Assembly (NCBI RefSeq): GCF_038502225.1
Contig: NC_091303.1
Coordinates: 28,134,635 to 28,198,634 of the forward strand
Reading direction: 5' to 3'
DNA from: Cherax quadricarinatus
Lineage: Eukaryota; Arthropoda; Malacostraca; Decapoda; Parastacidae
Length of the DNA: 64,000 nucleotides
Positions 23,601-35,700 of this stretch are shown one piece after another. The position numbers were made by a program, and so were the translations under genes. Numbering within the stretch: the stretch's first letter is position 1; each line of letters opens with the position of its first letter. The notes beneath the pieces were generated by a model. It was not told the origin of the DNA. It saw only the letters and a program-made list of their open reading frames with translations, and ran no database searches.

Positions 23601-26600
23601 GGGTGTTGATGATGGTGAGGGTGTTGATGATGGTGAGGGTGTTGATGATGGTGAGGGTGTTGATGATGGTGAGCGGGTTGATGATGGGGAGGGTGTTGAT
23701 GATGGGGAGGGTGTTGATGATGGGGAGGGTGTTGATGATGGGGAGGGTGTTGATGATGGGCAGGGTGTTGATGATGGGCAGGGTGTTGGTGATGGGGAGG
23801 GTGTTGATGATGATGGGGAGGGGGTTGTTGATGATGGGGAGGGTGTTGATGATGGGGAGGGTGTTGATGATGGGGAGGGTGTTGATGGGGAGGGTGTTGA
23901 TGATGGTGAGGGTGGTGATGGGGATGATGATGGTGAGGGTGTTGATGAGGGTGGATGGTGAGGGTGTTGATGATGGGGAGGGTGTTGATGATGGTGAGGG
24001 TGTTGATGATGGTGAGGGTGTTGATGATGGTGAGGGTGTTGATGATGGTGAGGGTGTTGATGGGGAGGGTGTTGATGATGGTGAGGGTGTTGATGATGGG
24101 GAGGGTGTTGATGATGGTGAGGGTGTTGATGATGGGGAGGGTGTTGATGATGGTGAGGGTGTTGATGATGGTGAGGGTGTTGATGATGGGGAGGGTGTTG
24201 ATGATGGGGAGGGTGTTGATGATGGGGAGGGTGTTGATGATGGGAGGGTGTTGATGATGGGGAGGGTGTTGATGATGGGAGAGTGGATGATGGGGAGGGT
24301 GTTGATGATGGGGAGGGTGTTGATGATGGGGAGGGTGTGATGATGATGGGGAGGGTGTTTATGATGGGGAGGGTGTTGATGATGGTGAGGGTGTTGATGG
24401 TGATGATGGGTGAGGGTGTGATGATGATGGTGAGGGTGTTGATGATGGGGAGGGTGTTGATGATGGTGAGGGTGTTGATGATGGTGAGGGTGTTGATGAT
24501 GGGGAGGGTGTTGATGATGGGAGGGTGTTGATGATGGGTGAGGGTGTTGATGATGGGGAGGGTGTTGATGATGGGGAGGGTGTTGATGATGGGGAGGGTG
24601 TTGATGGAGAGGGTGTTGATGATGGGGAGGGTGTTGATGATGGGAGGGTGTTGATGATGGGGAGGGTGTTGATGATGGGGAGGGTGTTGATGATGGGGAG
24701 GGTGTTGATGATGGGGAGGGTGTTGATGATGGGGAGGGTGTTGATGATGGTGAGGGTGTTGATGATGGGGAGGGTGTTGATGATGGGGAGGGTGTTGATG
24801 ATGGGGAGGGTGTTGATGATGGGGAGGGTGTTGATGATGGGGAGGGTGTTGATGATGGGGAGGGTGTTGATGATGGGGAGGGTGTTGATGATGGTGAGGG
24901 TGTTGATGATGGGGAGGGTGTTGATGATGATGATGAGGGTGTTGATGATGGGGAGGGTGTTGATGATGGTGAGGGTGTTGATGATGGGGAGGGTGTTGAT
25001 GATGGGTGAGGGTGTTGATGATGGGGAGGGTGTTGATGATGGGGAGGGTGTTGATGATGGGGAGGGTGTTGATGATGGGGAGGGTGTTGATGATGGGGAG
25101 GGTGTTGATGATGGGGAGGGTGTTGATGATGGGGAGGGTGTTGATGATGGTGGGAAGGTGTTGAGGGTGTTGATGGTGAGGGTGTTGATGATGGGGAGGG
25201 TGTTGATGATGTGTGAGGGTGTTGATGATGGTGAGGGTGTTGATGATGGTGAGTTGATGTGTTGATGATGGGGAGGGTGTTGTTGAGGGTGTTGATGGGA
25301 GATGATGGTGAGGGTGTTGATGATGGGAGGGTGTTGATGATGAGGGTGGATGATGGTGAGGGTGTTGATGATGGTGGGGTTGTTGTTGATGGGGAGGGTG
25401 TTGATGATGGGGAGGGTGTTGATGATGGTGAGGGTGTTGATGATGGTGAGGGTGTTGTGTTGATGATGGGGAGGGTGTTGATGATGGTGAGGGTGTTGAT
25501 GGGGAGGGTGTTGATGATGGTGGGGAGGGAGGGTGTTGATGATGGGGAGGGTGTTGATGATGGGGAGGGTGTGATGATGATGGGGAGGGTGTTGATGATG
25601 GGGAGGGTGTTGATGATGGGGAGGGTGTTGATGATGGGGAGGGTGTTGATGATGGGGAGGGTGTTGATGATGGGGAGGGTGTTGATGATGGGGAGGGTGT
25701 TGATGATGGGGAGGGTGTTGATGATGGGGAGGGTGTTGATGATGGTGAGGGTGTTGATGATGGGGAGGGTGTTGATGATGGGGAGGGTGTTGATGATGGG
25801 GAGGGTGTTGATGATGGGGAGGGTGTTGATGATGGGGAGGGTGTTGATGATGGGGAGGGTGTTGATGGGGAGGGTGTTGATGATGGAGAGGGTGTTGATG
25901 ATGGGGAGGGTGTTGATGATGGGGAGGGTGTTGATGATGGTGAGGGTGTTGATGATGGGGTGTTGATGAGGGTGTTGATGATGAGGGTGTTGATGATGGT
26001 GAGGGTGTTGATGATGGTGAGGGTGTTGATGATGGGGAGGGTGTTGATGATGGTGAGGGTGTTGATGATGGTGAGGGTGTTGATGGTGAGGGTGTTGATG
26101 ATGGGGAGGGTGTTGATGATGGGGAGGGTGTTGATGATGGTGAGGGTGTTGATGATGGTGAGGGTGTTTGATGATGAGGGTGTTGATGATGGTGAGGGTG
26201 TTGATCGGGATGGTGTTGATGATGGTGAGGGTGTTGATGATGGGGAGGGTGTTGATGATGGTGAGGGTGTTGATGATGGTGAGGGTGTTGATGATGGGGA
26301 GGGTGTTGATGATGGGGAGGGTGTTGATGATGGTGAGGGTGTTGATGATGGGGAGGGTGTTGATGATGGGGAGGGTGTTGATGATGGTGAGGGTGTTGAT
26401 GATGGTGAGGGTGTTGATGATGGGGAGGGTGTTGATGATGGTGAGGGTGTTGATGATGGGGAGGGTGTTGATGATGGGGAGGGTGTTGATGATGGGGAGG
26501 GTGTTGATGATGGGGAGGGTGTTGATGATGAGGGTGTTGATGATGAGGAGGGTGTTGATGATGGGGAGGGTGTTGATGATGGGGAGGGTGTTGATGATGG

Positions 26601-27910
26601 GGAGGGTGTTGATGATGAGGGTGGATGATGGTGAGGGTGTTGATGATGGGGAGGGTGTTGATGATGGGGAGGGTGCTGATGAGAGGGTGTTGATGATGGG
26701 GAGGGTGTTGATGATGGGGAGGGTGTTGATGATGGGGAGGGTGTTGATGATGGGGAGGGTGTTGATGATGGGGAGGGTGTTGATGATGGTGAGGGTGTTG
26801 ATGGTGAGGGTGTTGATGATGGGGAGGGTGTTGATGATGGGGAGGGTGTTGATGATGGTGAGGGTGTTGATGATGGGGAGGGTGTTGATGATGGTGAGGG
26901 TGTTGATGATGGTGAGGGTGTTGATGATGGGGAGGGTGTTGATGATGGGGAGGGTGTTGATGATGGGTGAGGGTGTTGATGATGGGGAGGGTGTTGATGA
27001 TGGATGAGAGGGTGTTGATGATGGGGAGGGGTGATTGAGGGTGTTGATGATGGTGAGGGTGTTGATGATGGGGAGGGTGTTGATGATGGTGAGGGTGTTG
27101 ATGATGGTGAGGGTGGATGATTGATGATGGTGAGGGTGTTGATGATGGTGAGGGTGTTGATGATGGATGGGGAGGGTGTTGATGATGGGGAGGGTGTTGA
27201 TGATGGGGAGGGTGTTGATGATGGTGAGGGTGTTGATGATGGTGAGGGTGTTGATGATGGTGAGGGTGTTGATGATGGTGAGGGTGTTGATGATGGTGAG
27301 GGTGTTGATGATGGTGAGGGTGTTGATGATGGTGAGGGTGTTGATGATGGTGAGGGTGTTGATGATGGTGAGGGTGTTGATGGTGAGGGTGTTGATGGTG
27401 AGGGTGTTGATGATGGTGAGGGTGTTGATGATGGGGAGGGTGTTGATGATGGTGAGGGTGTTGATGATGGGGAGGGTGTTGATGATCGGGAGGGTGTTGA
27501 TGATGGTGAGGGTGTTGATGATGGGGAGGGTGTTGATGATGGGGAGGGTGTTGATGATGGGGAGGGTGTTGATGATGGGGAGGGTGTTGATGATGGGGAG
27601 GGTGTTGATGATGGGGAGGGTGTTGATGTTGGTGAGGGTGTTGATGATGGTGAGGGTGTTGATGATGGGGAGGGTGTTGATGGTGAGGGTGTTGATGATG
27701 GTGAGGGTGTTGATGATGGGGAGGGTGATGGATGAGGGTGTTGATGATGGGGAGGGTGTTGATGGTGAGGGTGTTGATGATGGGGAGGGTGTTGATGGGG
27801 AGGGTGTTGATGATGGGGAGGGTGTTGATGATGGTGAGGGTGTTGATGATGGGGAGGGTGTTGATGATGGGGAGGGTGTTGATGATGGGGAGGGTCTTGA
27901 TGATGGGCAG
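17688..27910. repeat. 18-bp G/T/A-rich satellite, 10.2 kb
   Basis: About 560 copies of GAGGGTGTTGATGATGGT/GGG (18 bp), with scattered 12-, 14- and 15-bp forms that shift frame. The plus strand is almost free of C; exceptions are GATCGGGAG variants (for example 19493, 19529, 19583, 19619, spaced 36 and 54, so a 90-bp block is duplicated) and single CGGG, GGGCAGG and GGTGCTG forms. Because 18 is divisible by 3, very long frames appear: a 3,431-aa minus frame (HHQHPH, SSTPSP, INTLPI) and plus frames of MVRVLM or DDGEGV. Reading switches among all three peptide phases at each indel, which argues against a protein. The right edge fuses to the 62-bp array through GGCAGGTTG. Confidence 0.98.
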
Positions 27911-30637
27911 GTTGTAGACATTACGCTGGAGAGTGTAGTGTGAGGAGGGTCTAGCACCGTCACTCACAACAGGTTGTAGACATTACGCTGGAGAGTGTAG
28001 TGTGAGGAGGGTCTAACACCGTCACTCATAACAGGTTGTAGACATTACGCTGGAGAGTGTAGTGTGAGGAGGGTCTAGCACCGTCACTCACAACAGGTTG
28101 TAGACATTACGCTGTAGAGTGTAGTGTGAGGAGGGTCTAACACCGTCACTCACAACAGGTTGTAGACATTACGCTGGAGAGTGTAGTGTGAGGAGGGTCT
28201 AGCACCGTCACTCACAACAGGTTGTAGACATTACGCTGGAGAGTGTAGTGTGAGGAGGGTCTAGCACCGTCACTCACAACAGGTTGTAGACATTACGCTG
28301 GAGAGTGTAGTGTGAGGAGGGTCTAGCACCGTCACTCACAACAGGTTGTAGACATTACGCTGGAGAGTGTAGTGTGAGGAGGGTCTAGCACCGTCACTCA
28401 CAACAGGTTGTAGACATTACGCTGGAGAGTGTAGTGTGAGGAGGGTCTAGCACCGTCACTCACAACAGGTTGTAGACATTACGCTGGAGAGTGTAGTGTG
28501 AGGAGGGTCTAACACCGTCACTCATAACAGGTTGTAGACATTACGCTGGAGAGTGTAGTGTGAGGAGGGTCTAGCACCGTCACTCACAACAGGTTGTAGA
28601 CATTACGCTGGAGAGTGTAGTGTGAGGAGGGTCTAACACCGTCACTCATAACAGGTTGTAGACATTACGCTGGAGAGTGTAGTGTGAGGAGGGTCTAGCA
28701 CCGTCACTCACAACAGGTTGTAGACATTACGCTGGAGAGTGTAGTGTGAGGAGGGTCTAACACCGTCACTCACAACAGGTTGTAGACATTACGCTGGAGA
28801 GTGTAGTGTGAGGAGGGTCTAACACCGTCACTCACAACAGGTTGTAGACATTACGCTGGAGAGTGTAGTGTGAGGTGGGTCTAGCACCGTCACTCACAAC
28901 AGGTTGTAGACATTACGCTGGAGAGTGTAGTGTGAGGAGGGTCTAACACCGTCACTCACAACAGGTTGTAGACATTACGCTGGAGAGTGTAGTGTGAGGA
29001 GGGTCTAACACCGTCACTCACAACAGGTTGTAGACATTACGCTGGAGAGTGTAGTGTGAGGAGGGTCTAACACCGTCACTCACAACAGGTTGTAGACATT
29101 ACGCTGGAGAGTGTAGTGTGAGGAGGGTCTAACACCGTCACTCACAACAGGTTGTAGACATTACGCTGGAGAGTGTAGTGTGAGGAGGGTCTAACACCGT
29201 CACTCACAACAGGTTGTAGACATTACGCTGGAGAGTGTAGTGTGAGGAGGGTCTAACACCGTCACTCACAACAGGTTGTAGACATTACGCTGGAGAGTGT
29301 AGTGTGAGGAGGGTCTAACACCGTCACTCACAACAGGTTGTAGACATTACGCTGGAGAGTGTAGTGTGAGGAGGGTCTAACACCGTCACTCACAACAGGT
29401 TGTAGACATTACGCTGGAGAGTGTAGTGTGAGGAGGGTCTAACACCGTCACTCACAACAGGTTGTAGACATTACGCTGTAGAGTGTAGTGTGAGGAGGGT
29501 CTAACACCGTCACTCACAACAGGTTGTAGACATTACGCTGAAGAGTGTAGTGTGAGGAGGGTCTAACACCGTCACTCACAACAGGTTGTAGACATTACGC
29601 TGGAGAGTGTAGTGTGAGGAGGGTCTAACACCGTCACTCACAACAGGTTGTAGACATTACGCTGGAGAGTGTAGTGTGAGGAGGGTCTAACACCGTCACT
29701 CATAACAGGTTGTAGACATTACGCTGGAGAGTGTAGTGTGAGGAGGGTCTAACACCGTCACTCACAACAGGTTGTAGACATTACGCTGTAGAGTGTAGTG
29801 TGAGGAGGGTCTAACACCGTCACTCACAACAGGTTGTAGACATTACGCTGGAGAGTGTAGTGTGAGGAGGGTCTAGCACCGTCACTCACAACAGGTTGTA
29901 GACATTACGCTGGAGAGTGTAGTGTGAGGTGGGTCTAGCACCGTCACTCACAACAGGTTGTAGACATTACGCTGGAGAGTGTAGTGTGAGGAGGGTCTAA
30001 CACCGTCACTCACAACAGGTTGTAGACATTACGCTGGAGAGTGTAGTGTGAGGAGGGTCTAGCACCGTCACTCACAACAGGTTGTAGACATTACGCTGGA
30101 GAGTGTAGTGTGAGGTGGGTCTAGCACCGTCACTCACAACAGGTTGTAGACATTACGCTGGAGAGTGTAGTGTGAGGAGGGTCTAACACCGTCACTCACA
30201 ACAGGTTGTAGACATTACGCTGGAGAGTGTAGTGTGAGGAGGGTCTAACACCGTCACTCACAACAGGTTGTAGACATTACGCTGGAGAGTGTAGTGTGAG
30301 GTGGGTCTAGCACCGTCACTCACAACAGGTTGTAGACATTACGCTGGAGAGTGTAGTGTGAGGAGGGTCTAACACCGTCACTCACAACAGGTTGTAGACA
30401 TTACGCTGGAGAGTGTAGTGTGAGGAGGGTCTAACACCGTCACTCACAACAGGTTGTAGACATTACGCTGGAGAGTGTAGTGTGAGGAGGGTCTAACACC
30501 GTCACTCACAACAGGTTGTAGACATTACGCTGGAGAGTGTAGTGTGAGGAGGGTCTAACACCGTCACTCACAACAGGTTGTAGACATTACGCTGGAGAGT
30601 GTAGTGTGAGGAGGGTCTAACACCGTCACTCACAACA
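27911..30637. repeat. 62-bp satellite
   Basis: 44 copies of a 62-bp unit (GTTGTAGACATTACGCTGGA, GAGTGTAGTGTGAGGAGGGT, CTAGCACCGTCACTCACAAC, AG). Copies are very uniform. Variable sites are CTAGCACC/CTAACACC, CACAAC/CATAAC, CTGGAG/CTGTAG and GAGGAGGG/GAGGTGGG. The GAGGTGGG form recurs at 29926, 30112 and 30298, exactly 186 bp (three monomers) apart. No long ORF spans it. Confidence 0.98.
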
Positions 30638-31104
30638 TTAAAACTACGAAAAATCACTTAGAAAATTATTCACACGAGTTCCTTGTCACCCAAACCACTA
30701 AAGCGTCAAGGATGAATATAAGAAACTCAGGAGTAACAATGTAGGAAAATCTTCATTTTAAAGGTTAATTGTTACGATGGTAACTAAAAAAATGATAGGA
30801 TGGATAAGAGGAAGCTTTCAAACAAGAGGAGTCAACACCATGATGATACTCTTCAAAACACTATCTACTGAAATATTCCACCATATTAACGTGCCTCTTT
30901 ACCTCTAGTTCTTTCAGATACATCCGATTTAACCTCCCCCCTCCCACTTAACTTTGTTACGTGTAGTGTCTGAATATCCAGCGTATTTTCATTCAGAAAA
31001 TTAACATTTAGTTATTTCTTCTCATCTGTACTACGCCTACGCACATTCAAATAAACCAACTTGCTAAAAATGGTTAGTTAGACTTGAGTCCTGGAGGCGG
31101 GATC
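30638..31104 (+). mobile_element. Spacer containing a type I LINE RT fragment (about 30780-30890)
   Basis: Plus-strand translation at 30785-30880 gives KMIGWIRGSFQTRGVNTMMI then LFKTL, which matches RKMVGWVLRTFKTREIMPMV and TLFKSL in the type I copy at 5.8-6.0 kb. The remainder of the interval is AT-rich with no recognised feature. It is a small dead fragment in the RT C-terminal region. Confidence 0.6.
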
Positions 31105-31262
31105 CGGTACAGTGCATGCACTCTGAAGGACGGGATAACGATGATGCGGGTTGCAGGGTCATTTGAATTGTGATGTCTGCGCATTTCTGGCTGATATCTG
31201 CGGATTTCTCATGTTCAGTGCGCTTCCTTTTTCTTGAGTCACTCTACCTTGGTGAGAGAAGG
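31105..31262 (+). repeat. Dispersed SINE-like repeat, copy 2
   Basis: Second copy of the 8695-8862 repeat: TGCACTCTGAAGGACGGGAT, GATGATGCGGGTTGCAGGGT, AATTGTGATGTCTGCGCATT and a final GAGTCACTCTACCTTGGTGA. The two copies are strongly diverged, so the family is old here. Confidence 0.65.
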
Positions 31263-31421
31263 TCAGTGTTAAAAAGAAATAAGCCTATTTAATGCAGGTG
31301 AAATCACAGATCTGAAAAATACGAAGCTTTCACTGCCTGTAACATTTCCAACCCTTCAACTCTTGGAAAGTTTCTCAGACTATATTACCTGGAACATGCG
31401 AGATGCTTGGTAAACTGTACT

Positions 31422-31463
31422 GGGTGATCACAAACTGTTCCTCCGGACAGGTTGTGATCACCC
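31422..31463. repeat. Perfect 12-bp inverted repeat (hairpin)
   Basis: GGGTGATCACAA (31422-31433) and TTGTGATCACCC (31452-31463) are exact reverse complements with an 18-bp spacer. It lies just left of the next, longer inverted repeat. No T-tract follows. Function unknown. Confidence 0.85.
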
Positions 31464-31480
31464 AGGCTGTAGGATATATA

Positions 31481-31574
31481 CAAATAACCCGCACATAGAA
31501 GAGGAAGCTTACGACGACGTTTCGGTCTGACTTGGACCATTTACAGTCACATTTTTCTATGTGCGGGTTATTTG
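31481..31574 (-). mobile_element. Long stem enclosing a degenerate hammerhead-like core
   Basis: Perfect 20-bp arms CAAATAACCCGCACATAGAA (31481-31500) and its complement (31555-31574) enclose about 54 bp. Read on minus, the interior has CTGTAAA, a stem-forming GGTC..GACC, then GAAACGTCGTC. A hammerhead ribozyme has CUGANGA, stem II, GAAA, short stem III and a UH cleavage site. Here GAAAC-GTC-GTC fits a 2-bp stem III with GUC cleavage, but CTGTAAA deviates from CUGANGA, so activity is doubtful. Hammerheads in this arrangement occur in Penelope-like elements and animal retrozymes (family knowledge). Probably a remnant. Confidence 0.5.
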
Positions 31575-31724
31575 TGTATCGTTCCAGTCACGGTATTGAG
31601 CCTTGTCGTTGTTGTCTGTAGTGTATATGTACAAAGGCCTCAGATTTTACTCTCCTTATTTAAGGCTTTTATAAAGTCAACTGTATTACATCGACATTTT
31701 TTTATTTAATTACAGTTTCAGTTC

Positions 31725-31925
31725 GTGATCAGTCGAGGTGGTTGAGACAAACCTGGCCCGGGGTCTGATGTGGGAGCAGCAAAATTCTCGAAATCTGTTA
31801 AAGTTAAAGATATACGTGTTTGACTGCGTACTGCTAAAACCAAATGCCTGACTGATCAGGCTATGAACCAAGAGGCTTGATCTTGGACTGAACCACTGGG
31901 AAGATAAACCAAGACCGGACATGTA
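31725..31925 (+). mobile_element. Decayed LINE 3' tail (type I, then type II-like words)
   Basis: GACAAACCTGGCCCGGGGTC, then GGGAGCAGCAAAATTCTCGA and AAATCTGTTAAAG, follow the type I tail pattern and end near 31825. Beyond it, GATCAGGCTATGAACCAAGA and GGCTTGATCTTGGACTGAAC resemble the pre-terminal region of type II. Strongly diverged; boundaries approximate. Confidence 0.55.
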
Positions 31926-32338
31926 AGCAACAGTAGGCAGGTGTGAACACCCAATCGGTAGGGTTTAAGCAGTTGTGTGAAGCAAGAATATATATTTTAT
32001 TAAGCTGTTTTGTGCTGAGTTGTGTAAGTGTTTCATATTTTACCATCATGTTATATCTTAACATTGTCTCAGCGGTGTTTGATGCCACTGTTGTGTGCCT
32101 ATACACATGTTGTGGCACTGTCTTCATTAGTTTACGAAGTAAGATTATTTCAGTACTTTATGGTTGTGTCAGACAGGTGAGTCACCTCGCCAAGCTTATT
32201 ACAACTTAACCAAGATGCGTATATCTCACTTAATATATTACATATTAAGCTAAATGTAAAATTGACTTTATATTCTTACCGCTGAATTTTACTGTATTTA
32301 CAACAATAATATAAAAAAAAATAATATTCTTTATTTCT
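31926..32338. other. Unassigned AT-rich spacer
   Basis: Short open frames of up to 88 aa exist on both strands but show no recognisable domain and overlap one another. I see nothing that supports a gene. Confidence 0.5.
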
Positions 32339-32451
32339 ACAAGTACATGTACAAGTACATGTACAAGTACATGTACAAGTACATGTACAAGTACATGTAC
32401 AAATACATGTACAAGTACATGTACAAATACATGTACAAGTACATGTACAAG
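32339..32451. repeat. 12-bp palindromic tandem repeat
   Basis: About nine copies of AAGTACATGTAC, with two AAATACATGTAC variants. Each contains the perfect 10-bp palindrome GTACATGTAC, so either strand can form nested hairpins or cruciforms. It gives a VLVHVLVH shadow frame on minus. Confidence 0.95.
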
Positions 32452-32773
32452 TCCCTTGTTATGTAGAGCACAACAAGGAGCTTCATGTATACCATGTGAC
32501 CCACACCAGGCCACTAAAACCCAGGTGCCATTTTACTGATGGCTGAACATTGGACAGCAGGTGACTTATGGAAACACGTCCTAATGTTTTCCAGCAGTAC
32601 CGGGGAATCGATTCCCCGAGAGCTGTGTGCAATTCTATTACATGTACATCTATAATGATAAAGTTATATTTCTTACGCATAACTGTCAAGAAAGATAACT
32701 TAATAATGGAAGATTGTATTGACAACTATATGGAGTGATCAAAATAATTATGTACCGTATTGTCTACTTGATT
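32452..32773. other. Unassigned spacer
   Basis: No gene or repeat was recognised between the palindromic repeat and the 34-bp satellite. Confidence 0.5.
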
Positions 32774-35700
32774 ATTGTGAGAGTACCATGTACTTGTGAG
32801 AGTACATGGTATGGTAGTACCCATCACTTGTGAGAGTACATGGTATGATAGTACCCATCACTTGTGAGAGTACATGGTATGATAGTACCCATCACTTGTG
32901 AGAGTACATGGTATGATAGTACCCATCACTTGTGAGAGTACATGGTATGGCAGTACCTATCACTTGTGAGAGTACATGGTATGATAGTACCCATCACTTG
33001 TGAGAGTACATGGTATGATAGTACCCATCACTTGTGAGAGTACATGGTATGGTAGTACCCATCACTTGTGAGAGTACATGGTATGATAGTACCCATCACT
33101 TGTGAGAGTACATGGTATGATAGTACCCATCACTTGTGAGAGTACATGGTATGGCAGTACCTATCACTTGTGAGAGTACATGGTATGATAGTACCCATCA
33201 CTTGTGAGAGTACATGGTATGATAGTACCCATCACTTGTGAGAGTACATGGTATGGTAGTACCCATCACTTGTGAGAGTACATGGTATGGTAGTACCCAT
33301 CACTTGTGAGAGTACATGGTATGATAGTACCCATCACTTGTGAGAGTACATGGTATGGTAGTACCCATCACTTGTGAGAGTACATGGTATGGTAGTACCC
33401 ATCACTTGTGAGAGTACATGGTATGATAGTACCCATCACTTGTGAGAGTACATGGTATGATAGTACCCATCACTTGTGAGAGTACATGGTATGATAGTAC
33501 CCATCACTTGTGAGAGTACATGGTATGGTAGTACCCATCACTTGTGAGAGTACATGGTATGGTAGTACCCATCACTTGTGAGAGTACATGGTATGATAGT
33601 ACCCATCACTTGTGAGAGTACATGGTATGGCAGTACCCATCACTTGTGAGAGTACATGGTATGGTAGTACCCATCACTTGTGAGAGTACATGGTATGGTA
33701 GTACCTATCACTTGTGAGAGCACATGGTATGGTAGTACCCATCACTTGTGAGAGTACATGGTATGATAGTACCCATCACTTGTGAGAGTACATGGTATGG
33801 CAGTACCCATCACTTGTGAGAGTACATGGTATGGCAGTACCCATCACTTGTGAGAGTACATGGTATGGCAGTACCCATCACTTGTGAGAGTACATGGTAT
33901 GGTAGTACCCATCACTTGTGAGAGTACATGGTATGGTAGTACCTATCACTTGTGAGAGCACATGGTAAGGTAGTACCCATCACTTGTGAGAGTACATGGT
34001 ATGGTAGTACCCATCACTTATGAGAGTACATGGTTTGGTAGTACCCATCACTTGTGAGAGTACATGGTATGGTAGTACCCATCATTTGTGAGAGTACATG
34101 GTATGGTAGTACCCATCACTTGTGAGAGTACATGGTATGGTAGTACCCATCACTTGTGAGAGTACATGGTATGGCATTACCCATTACTTGTGAGAGTACA
34201 TGGTATGGCAGTACCTATCACTTGTGATAGTATATGGTATGGCAGTACCTATCACTTGTGAGAGCACTTGGTATGGCTGTACCTATCACTTGTGAGAGTA
34301 CATGGTATGGCAGTACCTATCACTTGTGAGAGTACATGGTATGGTAGTACCTATCACTTGTGAGAGTACATGGTATTGTAGTACCCATCACTTGTGAGAG
34401 TATATGGTATGGCATTACCCATCGCTTGTGAGAGTACATGGAATGGCATTACCAATCACTTGTGAGAGTACATTTTATAGCATTACCAATCACTTGTGAG
34501 AGTACATGGTATGGCAGTACCCATCACTTGTGAGAGTACATGGTATGGTAGTACCCATCACTTGTGAGAGTACATGGTATGGTAGTACCCATCACTTGTG
34601 AGAGTACATGGTATGGCAGTACCCATCACTTGTGAGAGTACATGGTATGGTAGTACCTACCACTTGTGAGAGTACATGGTATGGTAGTACCCATCACTTG
34701 TGAGAGTACATGGTATGGTAGTACCCATCACTTGTGAGAGTACATGGTATGGTAGTACCCATCACTTGTGAGAGTACATGGTATGGTAGTACCTATCACT
34801 TGTGAGAGTACATGGTATGGCAGTACCCATCACTTGTGAGAGTACATGGTATGGCAGTACCTATCACTTGTGAGAGTACATGGTATGGCAGTACCCATCA
34901 CTTGTGAGAGTACATGGTATGGCAGTACCCATCACTTGTGAGAGTACATGGTATGGTAGTAGCCATCACTTGTGAGAGTACATGGTATGGTAGTACCCAT
35001 CACTTGTGAGAGTACATGGTATGATAGTACCCATCACTTGTGAGAGTACATGTTATGGTAGTACCCATCACTCGTGAGAGTACATGGTATGGTAGTACCC
35101 ATCACTTGTGAGAGTACATGGTATGGTAGTACCCATCACTTGTGAGAGTACGTGGTATGGTAGTACCCATCACTTGTGAGAGTACATGGTAAGGTAGTAC
35201 CCATCACTTGTGAGAGTACATGGTATGGTAGTACCCATCACTTATGAGAGTACATGGTTTGGTAGTACCCATCACTTGTGAGAGTACATGGTATGGTAGT
35301 ACCCATCATTTGTGAGAGTACATGGTATGGTAGTACCCATCACTTGTGAGAGTACATGGTATGGTAGTACCCATCACTTGTGAGAGTACATGGTATGACA
35401 TTACCCATTACTTGTGAGAGTACATGGTATGGCAGTACCTATCACTTGTGATAGTATATGGTATGGCAGTACCTATCACTTGTGAGAGCACTTGGTATGG
35501 CTGTACCTATCACTTGTGAGAGTACATGGTATGGCAGTACCTATCACTTGTGAGAGTACATGGTATGGTAGTACCTATCACTTGTGAGAGTACATGGTAT
35601 TGTAGTACCCATCACTTGTGAGAGTATATGGTATGGCATTACCCATCGCTTGTGAGAGTACATGGAATGGCATTACCAATCACTTGTGAGAGTACATTTT

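Noticed and set aside
17668..27963. A 3,431-aa minus-strand open frame (HHQHPH/SSTPSP/INTLPI)
   Set aside because: It is a stop-free reading of an 18-bp satellite. The peptide switches among the three possible phases at every indel, so there is no selection on frame, and plus frames are open as well.
31422..31463. The 12-bp hairpin as an intrinsic terminator
   Set aside because: No T-tract, eukaryotic context, and no gene upstream.
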